DNA of 64,000 bases from Serripes groenlandicus (GCA_031761405.1 JASEVX010000011.1:26523527-26587526); one strand, 5' to 3'; positions 24,601 through 39,600 are shown, counted from the stretch's first letter. The notes: generated from the sequence alone by a model not told the origin. A program made the numbers and translations.

Positions 24601-27600
24601 TTGCCTGCTGCAGATAAGTTGCATGTGGAAAAGGGTAACAAAAATAGAGTGTATACCTTAGCTACAGCAGGACTTGGAGCTCTGGGAGTAGCAGCTGTTT
24701 GACTCTGGGGGAAACCGTGAACCATGTTGGGTGCAGTCTGAGCTACAGTTGGAGACTTTGTAGGTGGGTGTGGTGACACTCTTTGCACCTGCTGTGGGTT
24801 TCCGCCAATAACTGGGACAGGGCCAGGCATTGAGATATGTGCTTCAGAAGTGACGGGCATGGCTCCTGGCTGTCTGGGCCCATCTGGGCGAATCCCATGC
24901 ATTGGCCAGCCATGTATTGGAAGCTGTTGAGGAGCATGACCTGTTGGTGGGTTGGCCTGTGACATGGCAAGTTGTTGTTTGATTTGCTGTGTCAGTTGAT
25001 TGGCTGCTTCCTCACTGCCAGGAGGTGGGGCATCTTTCCCTGAGGGAGGGATTCCCATTCCATGACCTGGGGATCGCTGAAGAATCAAGTCCTTTCGGTT
25101 ATTTGTGATATTTTGCGGAGATGTCTTAGCAGCCTGCAAAAGAACATTTTGTAGCATAAAGCAATCATATAAAAACAAGAGCACCGTGTACGGCACAGAC
25201 GCTTGACTGATAGGGAGAAAACAGAAAAAAACAAAATCAGCTAAACAAAAAACCTTAACCGGCCGCTGCCGCCGCCGCCAGGGTCATGACAATAGCTCTC
25301 GTTTTTTTCAAAAGTCGAGCTAATAAGTTTGAACCCTTTTCCACATACAACAAATCTGCAGCAGACAACTTTAAAAATAACTAAGCAAAAATTCGGAAAA
25401 TCTTTATTAATGAAAGTATTGTTATTGAATCGAGTTGAACAATATGAGCAGGTTATCCTTTTGCCACAATGTTTTCAAGTCGTCAGAAATCGTCTACAAG
25501 TGGGAAAGGATTAAAATTCTCTACTATCGCATATTCCTTCTTCTATTTACATGTATGTACAAGCATCAACTTTTACATGAAAATTTGTGTGAAAGTTTCA
25601 TAAGGTAACAAAATTTAATTAAATTATATAATTCTATTTGAAATTATCGCAAGGAAAATGCAACTTAGTCATTTTTTTTAAAGGAAAAAATGTGTCAAAT
25701 AAATCTTGTTTTTTTTTTTTTTTAAATTCGGAAATGCTCCATCTTTCCCGCTCCAAGTTTGTTGTTTGAAAACAATAAACAAAAAAGTATTTCTCAAGTA
25801 TTCCCAGAATATTTCTTTCTGTTGACAAACTATATTTTCCTGAATACTTTAAACATATATAATTTGCACATAAACATAAATGGCAAAAGTTAGAATAATG
25901 GAAATAAGCCTACCTCTGTTGCCTTTTTTAGTTGTGCAGCAGTCTGTTTGCCCTGTGGTTGTTGAATTTGTGTTGGACCAGTCTTCCCTTGTGCTATTTG
26001 CTTAGCCTGAGCTTGAGCCTGTTGTGCCTCATGCTTTGCCATCTGTGCCTGTTGTTCTGCAATGGCCTGGGCTTGAGCTTTCTGTTGTGCCTGAGCTTGT
26101 ACCTTCTGCTGGGCTTGTTGGGCTTGTTGGGCAGCAATATGTTGCTGGAGCTGTTGATGTGTCAGCTCTAACTCAGCGCTTGTTGGAGGCTTGTCAAGAG
26201 GTGGTACTAGATGCCTCATGGCAATCTGTTGTGCGATAAGAGGTGGTATCGATCCTTGTCTAACAGGCACAGCCCCTGCATGCTGTCCTGGGAGCCCAAA
26301 TGGTGGACCTGGTGGCATCTGATGATGGGCTGAGATAGCTGGTCTATGACCTGCTTGACCCTCATTGGGCGAGGGTAAACTTGGGCGTGGTCCCTGTAAT
26401 GACCCAGGTGACAGTAAACCGGGTGGAATATGGCTTCCGCTTGAAACGGCGGCCGCTACCTGTAAAGCCTGTTTTCTCTGTAACTCCTCATATTGCTGTT
26501 GTAACATTTTGTGATGCTCCTGTAACATCTTCTTCTGCTCAATGAGTTTTAACTCTTCCCTTTCTTTGCTCTGCATCTGTTCCTGAATCTTTGCATGCTG
26601 TTCTGCAAGAAGATGTTGTTTTTGTATTTCCATTTTATGTTTCAGCAACTCGTCTTCCTTGAGTCGTATGTGATGCTCTTGTTGCCTTTGCAGTTCAACC
26701 TCAGCTATTCTTTGCTGTTCAAACTGTACTTTTTGCATCTGCTCTGAAACAATCTGCTGTTGTTTCTTCTGTGCATCAGCTATAGTAGACGGTACCACAG
26801 TTGTGCTTGATGCCATTGAGGCCATTGCTGAATTGTTGGCAATACTGACAGAATCAGATGACATACCAGGCATTAAAAATTCAGGAGGTGGTTGTTGCTG
26901 GACATCACACTCAGCAGGGTTTTCTGAATTTCTTGGGTCAAGTACAACACTGGCTGGTGATGTAACAACTGGTCCAGAAGTTACAACAGTTGTGATACCT
27001 GATGTTGTTATGGTAGAGGTCTTTGTTGGTGACAATAATGTCTGATTTTTTAATGGAGACTGGGGTATTGTGCCTTTTGGTGATTGTTGAAGGCTCTTTG
27101 GAGACTGCTGAGTTGCTTTAGGTGACTGAAGACCTGGTTTTGGAGACGTTATTCCAATCTTAAGAGGATCAAACTTCGAGTTTTGAGGTCCAGGGGAGAG
27201 AGGTGTCTGTAAGGATGTCAGTTTGTTGCTCATTCCAGGCGAAAGTGGTGTCTGTCCAGGTTTGCTCACTACACCTGGTGGTGACATCTGACCAGTGAGA
27301 CATTGTAGATCTCCTGGCATCTGAATACCATGAAGACCCATTCCAGGTAGCACAAGTGGTTGAGTCATTGATGGGGGAGGGCTATGCATGTGGTTTGGTA
27401 ATGGAGATTTCAGTGGAGATTTCAAAGAGCCCAACTTTGTTTCCTCCTCTTTGCCCTTTTTCCCTTGACGTTTCTTCTGTGTTTGGACTGGGCTTTCTTC
27501 TTTAGATTCATCATCTGTGCTTTCAAACTTGCCTTTAGAGACATCATCTATTGTCTTTTCAACATTGCTCATCATTTGTGAAAGTGATATAACAGGCAGT

Positions 27601-30600
27601 GGAGAAGTAAGCTTACCATCACATTCTTTGTCCTTTCCAGCTCCTTTCTTTGCCAACAGTGGATTAACTTTTTGGCTCTCTTTTGTTTTACCCTCAAAGA
27701 AAGCTTTAAATAAGGGTTCTGGGGGACCTTTTTCCTCGATAGCAGCATGATGAACTTCAATTTTCAGTTCCTCTGGATGTGTTGGTGACGGAAATAAACC
27801 CATCTTCTTATCACTAAGGTTAAATTGGATGTTATGCTCTGGGCTTCCAAATGGTACTTTGGGCTCAGGACTGCAAATAGATAATTTGTCCATAGACTTT
27901 CTTTCTGGACTTGAGAAAATTCCTCGATTATCTGGGCTCTGTATGATTTCACCCTTCTTTCTTCTTGGCTTTCTTTGTTTAGTAGTGGTAGCAGGTTGAG
28001 ATGGAGCAGCATTTGTCTCATCATTCTCATCAAAATCAAAAACATTTGTGGACATTTTTCCAGCTTTATTATCGATAACGTCATCAGGCAATTTGGCACC
28101 ATTCAATTTTGTATCAAAACTTTCAAATTTAGGCGACCTAGGATCGGCACTTCTAGGTGACCTTGGAGATGTTGTCCTGGTAGTTCTTGGTGAATTTGTT
28201 CTAGGAATTGGCATACAATTGACGTCTTTGTTTTTTGGCTTTCTGCCACGGCGTTTGACCTTGGTATTATCAGCAGTATCGTCTGATGCAGATCTCTCAT
28301 CAGGAGACATCATATCAGAGTCATGTCTCTGATCTTCTCTATTCATATATAACAAATCATCATGCTTTGCATTCTCAAGCTCTGAATTTTCACTACTTAG
28401 GGAATCTCTGTTAATATCAGCACTATCTTTATTCTGTTCAGGCTCTGGATGGAAATTACCAAACAGATTTGGCATTTTGTTTTCTGCAGCAAGAGCGGCG
28501 GCATCTGCCAATTTAGTTTTGGCTTGTCTTGGTTTCCTCTGCTTCTTCTGTTTTGGTTCAGGTTTAGGCGGATCAAAGTCAATTTGCAACCTGCCATCAT
28601 CATCATCATCGTTCTGGTCATGAAGGTTTGAAATATCAGATGCATAGGAAGTATCATCAAAGTAATCAAACTTATTATTACTTGTATCCTGTTTTGATGG
28701 TGTCGCATCTGTGGTATCTGTATTAGAGCTATCATTAAGCAACAACTCACCCTGTCCAGATTTAGATCTCCTTCCCTTACGACCTTTCCTGCCCTTTGTA
28801 ACAGGAGAGCTTGTGGTTGTCTCAACTTCATTCCCAATTTGAGGAATCCCACTTGGCAGACCAGGAGCAAAGTCAGGCTGCAGATAATCCTGGTCAAGCT
28901 GTGGTGTTGGCTCAACAGGTTCTGATATTGTGAATGGTGCCATTTCATCACCAAACAAAATGGACTCAACTGCCTTTGCAGTTTCGTCTATGGCATTCTC
29001 ATCAGCTACTATGGATTCAACTGCCTTTGATGCTTCGTCTATGGCATTCTCAGCAGCTACAATGGATTCAACTGCCTTTGATGCTTCGTCTTCAACATGC
29101 AGAGACACACCTTCATCAATGACAAGCTCTTGTTCATTAGAGACAGGGGCATCAAAGTGTACAACTTCAGTTTGAATATCTTCTGCTTGTTTGTGCTCTT
29201 TTTCAAGACTAGATACTGCTTCGACAGTCAAATCAGGAAGATTTGCATTTTCATCATCTTTACCACTGTTCTTTCTACCTTTTCGTTTTCTAGGCTTAGG
29301 CTTTGCTTTCTCTGGTTTTTCTTCTGAACTTTGTTCAATCACAACTTCACTTGTTTCAACTACAGGACATATATTATCTTCCTCCTTAATTTCATGATCC
29401 TCGGACTGATATTCAATCTCAACACCTTGAATCTCAACAGGAATATTGCTAGAATCATTTTCATCCTCATCGTTTGATACTTTTATATCATATGAATCTG
29501 GCTTAATGATTTTCATGTGAGATTCTTTGATCTTCTTAAAACTATCATCTTCTTCCTCATTGAAATCAAATATATCAGCATTTGGATCAGTTTTCTTGTT
29601 AGCTTTCTTGTGCTTGGACTTTTCGCTCTTTGTGGCTTCCTTATTGTCCTTCTCTGGTGACTTCAGCTCTTTCTTCGGATCAGTGTCCGACAAGAAATCC
29701 GAATCAGATAATCTTTCCACTTTGGGTTCAAATTTCTTTTGTTCATTACTTGAAAAGTTATCTTTGTTAGAACCACAACCCTCTTTCTTCTTTTTCTTCT
29801 TCTTTTTCTCATCTGAACCAGTGGATTTGATTTCTTTCATATCATCAAACAAATTCCTTGTCACAGAGTTAAGGTTAGAACTTGTTTCAGAGTCTGTTTC
29901 TGGTTTGATATTTTCAGATTTTTCAAACTTCTCCTCTTCGTCTAAAATTTTGTCATTTTCAGTTTTTGAGTCAGAGGTGGTACTGTTTGAGCTGTCATTT
30001 TTGTCTTTTGGCAAGTCTTTTTCCTCTTTATCTTTGCTCTTCTTTTTCTTTTTGTTCTCTTTCTTATGTTTCTTGTTCTTATTTTTCAGTAATTTACTAG
30101 ACTTGGAATCATCTTGTATTGGTATAATCTCTTTTTTCACTGTATCACTTTGATATTTCAAAGTCTGCTCTAGCCCATGATCAGACAGTATAAGAGGTAC
30201 ATTGTCTTTGTTTGTTAAATTTGAAAATAATTTATTGTTGTCCTTGTCAAATAGAGTTTCGTTATACACATCTACAATGTCCAATTTTGAAATCGCTCTG
30301 ATATGCAAGTCATCTGTAAGAGCATCAGATGTTTTCTTGTTATTGAGTAGTTTTTTGTTATCCTTATGGCTTTTATCTTTAGATTTCTGCTTCTTCAGTT
30401 TCTTTGATTCCACGTTATACTTTTCTATCTTCTCAAATAATTTTTTATCATTAATTTCGCTAGTATTAAACTTGTTCTTTATACTATCCAAACCAGCAAT
30501 AAAGCTTGATTCACTGAACATCTGATTTTTCTTTGCTGTATCTTTTATCTTTGGTAGAGGATCCTTTTGGTAAACATCTGGATCTGATATAAAACCATCA

Positions 30601-33600
30601 CTCTTACCACCGTTACCTGATGTAATTGGAGTCGGAGGTCTTGTATCATCATCAGACAGGCTGTCTTCTGAAGTTGTGTAAATGGAACTCCCTTTTGGAA
30701 GTTTCTTCTTGTCTTTGTCATTCTTTTGATCCACCTTCTTTTTCGGTTTGGGTGAAAGAATAATACCGCTAATATCACTATCACTGTCTGAATCTGACAG
30801 CATACTGTCATCGGAATCATCTGAAAACAGGTCTTTGAAGCTAAGATCTTTTCTCTTTGTTGTTTTCAGGTTGTTAACAGCATTCTGCTTAGATTCGGGC
30901 CCATTTGCCTTAGCTGGATTCTTTGTCTCTTTAGGTTTAGAGGTCTTCTTGTTTGACTTTAAAACTGTTTTGGGTTTCGCAGGTCTTGTAGAAGTCGTCC
31001 TGTGGTCAGAATCACTTAAGCTGTCAAAGTTAAAGTTGTCCTGTTCATTTTCCATAACAACTTCATTTTTCTTTAATTTGTTACCAGAAGATGTTGTCTT
31101 TGGCGGTGATTTTGATATTCGCTCTTCTTCTTCTTCTTCTTCTTCTTCCGAATCGGAGGAATAGATGTCCAAAATTCTCTTAGGTTTCATAGATGCTGTT
31201 TTACTCTTTTGCTTTTTCTTCAAAATGTCAGAACCAGACGAGCTGTCACTGTCATCAGATGAAAATGCGAACTTTTTCTTTGCCTTTGGATTCATCTTCT
31301 TCCTGAATTTGTCTTCATCTGATGTCATATCACTGCTTTCTGTTATATCACTTAGCCCTTTCTTGCCATCCTTCTTGGAAGAACCCCTTTTATATTCACA
31401 CAACAATTTCTTCTGGTGTTCTGTTTCTTTCTTGATCTTCATCTTCTTGTCTGTTGACCTTCTTTTGACCTTGTCATACATTGATAAGTAAGGTTCATCT
31501 GAAAACTGTGCAAAGATAGCCATGTCTTCTTCTGTAAGACCATGATCTGAAAAATCTAGTTCAAGATCTTCCTGCTCCTGCTGCTCTTGCTCCTGCTCCT
31601 GCTGTTGCTGCTGTCGCTGTTTCTTTGGTGTTTCTGTCTTCTCTTCTTTTGAGTCTTTCTCAGTGGATTTGTCCTTCGATTCTTGTTTTGACTCACTGGA
31701 CTTAGATTTTTCAGAAGACTTTTCTGGCTTTGAAGATTTCTTTTGAGAATCTTTACTCTTGTCTTTAGAGCTTGACTTTGATGAAGAACTCTTGCTGCTA
31801 CTAGTTGATTCCTTATTCTTTTTCTCCTCTTTCTTATCTTCTGCCTTTTTGTCTTCACAAGATCTGTCTTCGGATTTGGTCTTTTCTGGATGACTGTCAA
31901 GTGAGTTATGAGAGGCTTTTTCTGATGGCTCATGTAAATTTGTCTTACTTTTTGACTTGGGTACATCTGGGTCTTTATCTTTGCTTTCCTTTTCTTTGTC
32001 TTTGGATTTTTGATCACTACACTTTTCACTGTTCTCTTTTTCTTTCCCCTTTACAATAGTTTCCTTTTTATCAATTCCAGCTTCCTTTCTGTTGGTATCT
32101 TTTGACTTATCAGGGGAATCTTTGTTATTTCTGTTATTAGACTCGTCTTTCTTTTTGTGTTCACTATGGTCATCTTTAGATTTCTTACTGGATAATTCTT
32201 CCTTAGTCTTCTTAGATTTGTGAGAACTTGAACTTTTGTGTTCCTTCTTCTTTTCACCTTTATCATCTTTTGGTGTACTTTCTTTTGGTGTTTCTTTGTC
32301 CTTTTTCTCATCATCTTTATTGGCAGACTTTGACCTCTTTTCTGGAGATTTATGTTTGTCATGTTTATGTCCATCTTTCTTTTCGTGTTTTTCTTTTTCT
32401 TTCTTTTCTGGCTTTTCTGGCTTTTCCTTCTCCTTTTTCTCAACCTTTTCTTTCTTCTCATCACTTTTCTTGTCCTCAACTTTATCTTTTTCAATAGTTT
32501 CTTTTTTAACATCAACAGATTCCTTCTTAGTCTCTGCTTTGTCTTTCTTATCATCATGTTTCTCTTTCTTGTCTTCATGTTTTTCTTTCTTTTCTTCCTT
32601 TTTATCTTTTTCATCTTTTTTCTCCTTTTCAACCTTTTTCACATCCTTTTCCTTCTTTTCTGACTTCTTCTTTTTGTCATCCTTGGATTCCTTCTCTTTA
32701 CTTGATTTTTTATCACTCTCTTTTTTATCCTTGTCAGTTTTTGAAGATTTGTGTTTGTCTTTGTCTTTCTTTTCATCTTTCTTTTCTGACGACTTATGAG
32801 ATGATTCTTTCTTTTCACTTTTCTTTTTATCATCTTTATGACTAGATTCAGATTTCTTATCTTTATCTTTAGAGATCTTCTGTTTCTTGCTGCTTGGTTC
32901 CTTGCTTGAATCAGATTTGTCACTTTTGGTTGAATCTTTACTGGAATGTTTATCTTTATCTGCTTTAGGCTTTTCAGATGTTGAAGGTTTTTGGTCTGAC
33001 TTAATTGAATCCTTCGCACTATTTGATTCTGTTTCTTTCTTGACATCATGTTTGACATCCTTTGTAGACAAACTCAAATTCTTCTCTGATTTGGTATCAT
33101 CTAACTTTCGTTTCCCTATAGCTACTGGGGCAGACATGCCAAACAGATCTACATCAAAAGCAGTGCGTGACTCTTTAACATTGTCCGAGCTATCGTCTTT
33201 CTTACTCTCTTTCTTGACAGTGTCTTTCTTAACAGTTTCTTTCTTTGTAATTTCATTTTCCACTTTGCCCTTTTTGTCAGTGTTTGTTACCTCCTTTGTG
33301 TCTTTTTCAAGTTTGTTAGCACCCTCACATTTCACATTGTTTACATTTTCATTCACACTTTTAGATTCATTTGTTAAACTTCCAGAGTTTGATTTTTCTA
33401 CAATAGTTTTATTAACTTCCAGTTTGGAATCAATAATTGGTTCAGATGTATCCATAGCATTACTATCAAAATCTAATCCATTGCTTCCAGACCTATCAGA
33501 TTTCAGAGGAAATTCAGATGAAGAGGAAACAGATGTATTTAACACTTCCTTATCACAAATCTTATCTGCGGGAGGAGCTTCATTGAGTTCTCTTGAGTCA

Positions 33601-36600
33601 TTTAGAAAAGTTGTTAACTCAGGTCTAGTGTCACTGTTATTTTCATTTTGTGTCACAATTGGTGATTTAACATTTGGTGATTTCACATTTGGTGATTTCA
33701 CATTTGGTGATTTCACATTTGGTGATTTTCGCACACTGTCAATTGAAGGTGAAAGTAATTCCTTAGTGCCCTTTTGTGATAAACTCAATAAATTTCCACT
33801 GTCTAACGATAGACTATTTTGTTCTAAATGTTGCTTGTTCAAGTCAAATTTATTATCCATATTAGCACTGTTATTTGAATTCAAGTTAAATCCTGGACTG
33901 GTCTTCAGTATCAAACTTTCTGACAAACTTAATCCCGAACTATTATTTAATGGGTCCAGATGCTTGTTTGAGGACACAATTTGAGAGGATAATATTGAGT
34001 TTGTCAAAGTAGTGTTCACTGTTAAAGTTGGAAATGACATATTCTGGGTCTGCCCTAATCTATCCATCAATGACCCAGGTACAGTTACCATTGGGGAATC
34101 TTTGTTATTGTCCAATTTGCTCCACACACTTGGTAACTGAGAACTTTGGCTCTCTTCACTTGCTATATTGTCTGTTATATTGTTACTATCACCATATTGT
34201 CCAAGTCTCCGGCTGTCCTGATCGAATATACTTGATTTGGACAACACTGTTTGAACTATTTCTGAGGGCTCTGCCTTGTCCCCTCCAGTTGATGAAGGGT
34301 CATTCTTTTTCCGAATCCTGTACTTTGAATACAGTGATGAAACATTTGGACTAGACACAGTAAGAGTCATGGAAGTTGATGGGGTGACAGAGAGTGAGCC
34401 TAGCACACTTGATGTTGAAGGATTGACTACACTTTCTACATCTGGTATAACCTTATGAGTTGAAGCAGCAACTACTGCTTGCGCTTTACTCATTTTCTCA
34501 TCCAGCCTACGAATTCTTTCCTCAATGGACAAGTTTTCCGACGACATATTTTCTGTGTCACTGTTGTTGTCGGAAAAGCTGTCATTTTCTTCTTTTGTTT
34601 CGCCCGGCAGTTTTGTGGGATCAGGTAATGAGTCCAGACTGTCAGGTTTGTTCTCATCATTAGGGTCTGTTTGTTCAGTCTCAGTCGGAAAACCCGGAGG
34701 TAACTCACCACTGTCTGAATTTGTATTCACCTTTGAATCAGAGCCAGACCCAGTCGGTGACTGGGAGGGTGAGTGAGTCTTGCTGGAACTACTCTGAGGT
34801 GAGAAACACGGTGACTGGTCCGCGTTTGCCGATTCAGCAATCAATTTATTTTGACCACTTTTCAAAGGGAGATCACTATAGTCTGGAGACTGATGAGGTG
34901 AAGGTAACGGGGAAAACTGAATAAATTGAGCAAAATCTGGTAATGGTAACACCATGGGACTGTCTGATTTCTCCCGCGGAGCGCGAGGATCTGAGGTTTC
35001 TGGGTCCGGCATATCGTCATCCCCTAATGGAATTAATGGAGTTATATGATCGTCTTTCTTACGGCGATGACGCCGACTGTGACTACTGTCTTTGTTATTA
35101 TCACTACCAGAAGATGTTCGTCGAGAATCATCCTTACTCCGTAAATATAGTGAATCGTTTTCTAAATGAACATCCATGCTCCCAGACCTTGATTTGGTAA
35201 ACAAGTCTGAATGCGAACTAATTTGTCTTTGTAAAAGATCTTGACGATCTTTTTCGTCATCACTACTATAACCTTGTTCGTCATCACGTCGTATACGATA
35301 TGAACGATTCTTTCTGTCACTCTCACCTTCAACTTTCCGCCTTTTCTTTGGCATATATCCAGACAGATCATGAGGTGAATTAACTGACAAACTTTCATCA
35401 TCACTATAATCAAGAAAATCCTTTTTAGCATCACTTGATTTACTTTTCTTAAATTCCCTGAGAAGTTCCTTTTTACGCAAAGCTTCTAACTGTTTCCGAG
35501 AGCTTTGTGCAGAGTCTAGCATTTTCAGTTTCTCTTTTATTTCCTGTTTGGTCAAAGAATCACTCTTGTTATGTAAATATTTATTCAAACCACTTTGTGA
35601 AGCGTCTAAGCGAGCTTTTTTACTAACTACACGCCTTGTGTCCATATTTTCACTATCACTATTATTTCCAGTATCATCCAAAAGCGTTAATTTATCTAAA
35701 AGTTTTTGTTTTTCTCGATGAAGTTTCGCCAACTCAGCTTCTGACATATTTGATGTGTCCATGTCACCATAAGAACTACCTGAACTAGGACTATCTTTAC
35801 CAAACGTTCGTTCATGCACTTCAGATTTTAACCTATTCACTTTGGATATGAGCTCTTTAGCAGATTGTTTATCATTGTAATCAAACACTGACCCAGATTT
35901 ACTTCCCCTACTATGCTGCCTTTCCAAACGCATCACTGAATCCGATCGTGATGGTGATAACTGATCATAAGATCGCTTTCGAGAAGTCCGTTCTTCAGAT
36001 TTTGCTTCAATTTCTTTTCTTAATCCAGTTCGAGAAAATATGTCTGATTTTTTATCACCCTCCGCACTAGAACTAAGTCTTTTCTTATAATCATATTTCC
36101 TATAAGCACTATCAAAGTCTGTTGGGCTTGCGGTTTCAGGGTAGTATGACGGTTCGTCATCTGTTGGAGTTGGGGGAGACTGAGATCTATATGAAATTGG
36201 TAATTCTTTGGTTCGTTTCACTTTTATCGTAGGAGACCTGCTCCTACTACTTCTTCGCACTATTTCTGAGGAGACTCTGAATCGCGTTTCACTGTCACTA
36301 CTGTGTGATCGATCTCTTGATTTACTCTCCTCATAAAACTTATAATATCGATCATCACTAGGTGTCCGTGCTTTATACTTGTACTCTTCATCTAACGTGT
36401 CCATGTCACGATCACTAGTGGGACTCACGCTGCGATATGATGGGTATCGATGTTTATCGTAAACGTCAAACTCTCGCCCACTCTGGGATCCTGCCTCGTA
36501 ATAAACGTCCTCATAACCCGGCGGACTCTGGCTGGATCTTTCCCGTCTTTCTCTTTGACTGTGTGTGTATTCTCGGAGCTCCTGTTCGTAGTCATCTTCC

Positions 36601-39600
36601 ATAAACTGACCACTGCCTTGGCTGAATTCATCTGGTTGTCTGCAAAGATATTAGCACATATAATTATTTCAGTATTCAATTTTTGGACCAATTTCTGTAT
36701 AACCCATTCAATAATGCAGACAAGATAGCAACAGATACCTCTTTTGGAAAAAAAAAATGGATGAAGAAGAAATTCATCGAAAGACCGTATGCCTAGTCTT
36801 CCAACAAAGTCTTTCATGCTGTTTCATAGTTATAACACCTTATTTGCCGGATATGATCTTTTTTGCCGTCAGATGACTAAAAAACAGCAGACTTCTCGTA
36901 AAATATATCACAAAGTAATCTCATTCCCTCTATTTAAACTGTATATTGTCTGCAGCAGATTTGTTAATCAGATAATTGCTTCCATCAAAAGCATGGCCAT
37001 CTTAAATTAGCCATAACATTTATAAATAATTTGTTACAAAACAATTATATTATTTTGTATTTTTAAAAGAATACAAACTTGACCCTTTCCCATTACAGAT
37101 GCTTTCTGAAGCCTCTGCAGCAAACAACTTGTGAAAGCATTGAAGCAAAGGAGAGATTGCTCATGAGCAATTTCTCCTTTTGCCACAATGTTTTCAACTT
37201 CATTAAATAATTGTTCTTTCATATTCAGAGTTTCCATATTCTTTTCTAAATGTTCTCAAAGTCGTCTGCTGCAGATTTGTTGTATGTGGGTAAGGGTTAA
37301 TCTTCAAGCATTGTAAATATCTATCTAACTCATTGAAGAAAAGGGCAAGAAATCTGGAAGCATAAGCCAGTAGGAACCAGGATCCAGTTCCACCCAACTT
37401 ACTTAGCGTTAAGTAATATTCAAATACTTAAAAGAATATTTCATAAATTTTCTTTCCCTAATAAAAATGACAGAACATTTTTTTTTCTTAACAAGTATTG
37501 TTAGTAAGCAGCTGCAAGGAAACTATTTGTAAATCAATTTATTCATTCACTTTAATACATTTCACCATTCATGTTTTACAAAATATTAGGGGAACTAAAA
37601 TGATGAAATTTTATTTTAAGTATTTCAGTATTACTGAATGCTAAGTAAGGTTGGTGAAGTTGAACCCTGATCTGCTAAATGGGAAAGCATGAACTTGTAC
37701 AGGTTTTTGTTTCATTAAATATCTAATTTCCGTATAAGTTTTAAATACCTTCGCCTTGTAGTAGCTGCAGTGGTGAATTCCTCCGTGGTTCCGGGTGTAG
37801 TAAAACCAACTTCAAACGAGGTCCCTCGACCCCTGAATGCTGGAGCTGCTGCTCCCCTACCCCTTTGAAAACCCCTACCCCTTGTCCCTCGACCAACTTG
37901 GGGGGTGAAACTTCCACGCCGTGCTGTATTGATGGCATCAACACTGTAAATACAAAACATGAACATTTATTTCACTGATCTCAGGCTGTGAAAAATGTGA
38001 AAATGGGTAATATTGCAGAAAGGAAAGGAAAATAAGAAATTTTTCCTTTTCCCACAATTTTTTAAATACTGTTAAAAAATTATACATCAATTTTTTCCAT
38101 GATGTTACTATTTTTCAATTTGTTTTTAAAGTAGCCAAATATTAACTTTCCTGGTTACTGTCAATGAAATATAACATTTCATATCCTCAAATACAACTTC
38201 TTTTTCTATCCTCACCAAACCATAACATTTTTAAATATCTTAAATTCATGAATAACAAAATATCAAAATATTACACTTGTTTTGCAAAACTACTGTAAAT
38301 GACTGTCTAATTCAAAATCCTTTATAAATTATAACATTTATTAAAGATGTCATTCAAACACTACATCATTCCTTTCATTGACAGAAATCTATCAATTTTG
38401 TAATGTTTAAATTAAATAATGCGTAATAAAAAAAAATTGTACCACGTAAGCAACCCAGTCAGCTCTTTATTCAGTCTACATTCTTCATTGTAACCCTTTA
38501 CCGGACATAACCAACATCTAACACCTGTCCAACAAACCGCTTTTAAACTTTACAGGAAAAGTAGGAAATTCCCCAATGGAGAAATTTAGCCTTGACCTAT
38601 GATTTCAGGACTCCATTAAAATTATTATAATAATTTTTTAACCTTTCCCACATACAGCAAATATGCAAACAGATAACATCATAAACATCCGGGCAAAAGT
38701 ATAGAAAATCTCTATAAATGACAGAATGACAATTATTGTATAAAATTATTATGAGCAATTTTTTCTTTTGCCACAATGTTTTCAAAAGTGATCTGCTGCA
38801 GAGGTGTCAGAAAGCGTCTAATAGGGTTAAGCATCCTCATATGTTTTTGAAACCAGACGGCTCTCAAAACTATTCAATCAGGTGAAATTTTTACAAAACG
38901 AGGTACATGTTGTTGATAAAGATCCTTAACAAAACAAGGCACTTGGTATTATCCTTAACTCTGTGATCCTCCCATAATTGAAATCTACCCATTGCCGATA
39001 GTGCTGCAAAAGTACAGACAATTGATCAGCCCAGAACAATCCTGCATTGTCCGATATTTACTTATTTAGCACCCATTGATTGCATTAAGGCTTTAGGTAA
39101 AATGTTTTTTCCAATAATTGTCTTTACATTTATTGAGTTTGCATAGGTTTTAGTAAACATTTTCGAAGTCGTCTGCTGTTAAGTCGGCATTTGTTGTATG
39201 TGGGTTAAATTTGAAAGGCTTTGTTGTATAAATTGCTTAAGGGTGTTTAACTTTTACTTACTAACTATAATTTGCATACAATGTGCTTCTATAGTTTTCT
39301 ATCTTTTTAACATTTTGATCACTTAACACAACTTCTGACTGAGAATGAAAAACAATTGAGTTTTAAATTGTTTAATACGATGCAACTAAAAACATATCAG
39401 TTGTTCCAGTTATTACTTATTTTCTCCTTTTATCACATTGTTTTGCAAAGATATATCAAAAGGCATATCTACATATGAAAAAGGGTTACCCAGTCATATT
39501 TCATACAAAGGGAAGGAGAGATTTTAGATGTTGCATCGCACGGTTGACTGATGAAGCAGTGACATTCCATTCGCATTAACCCTTTCCCTCATACGACAAT

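Noticed and set aside
29527..34924. Long plus-strand open frames rich in Ser, Phe and Leu opposite the giant exon
   Set aside because: They are antisense shadows of the Lys/Ser/Glu-rich SPEN coding sequence.
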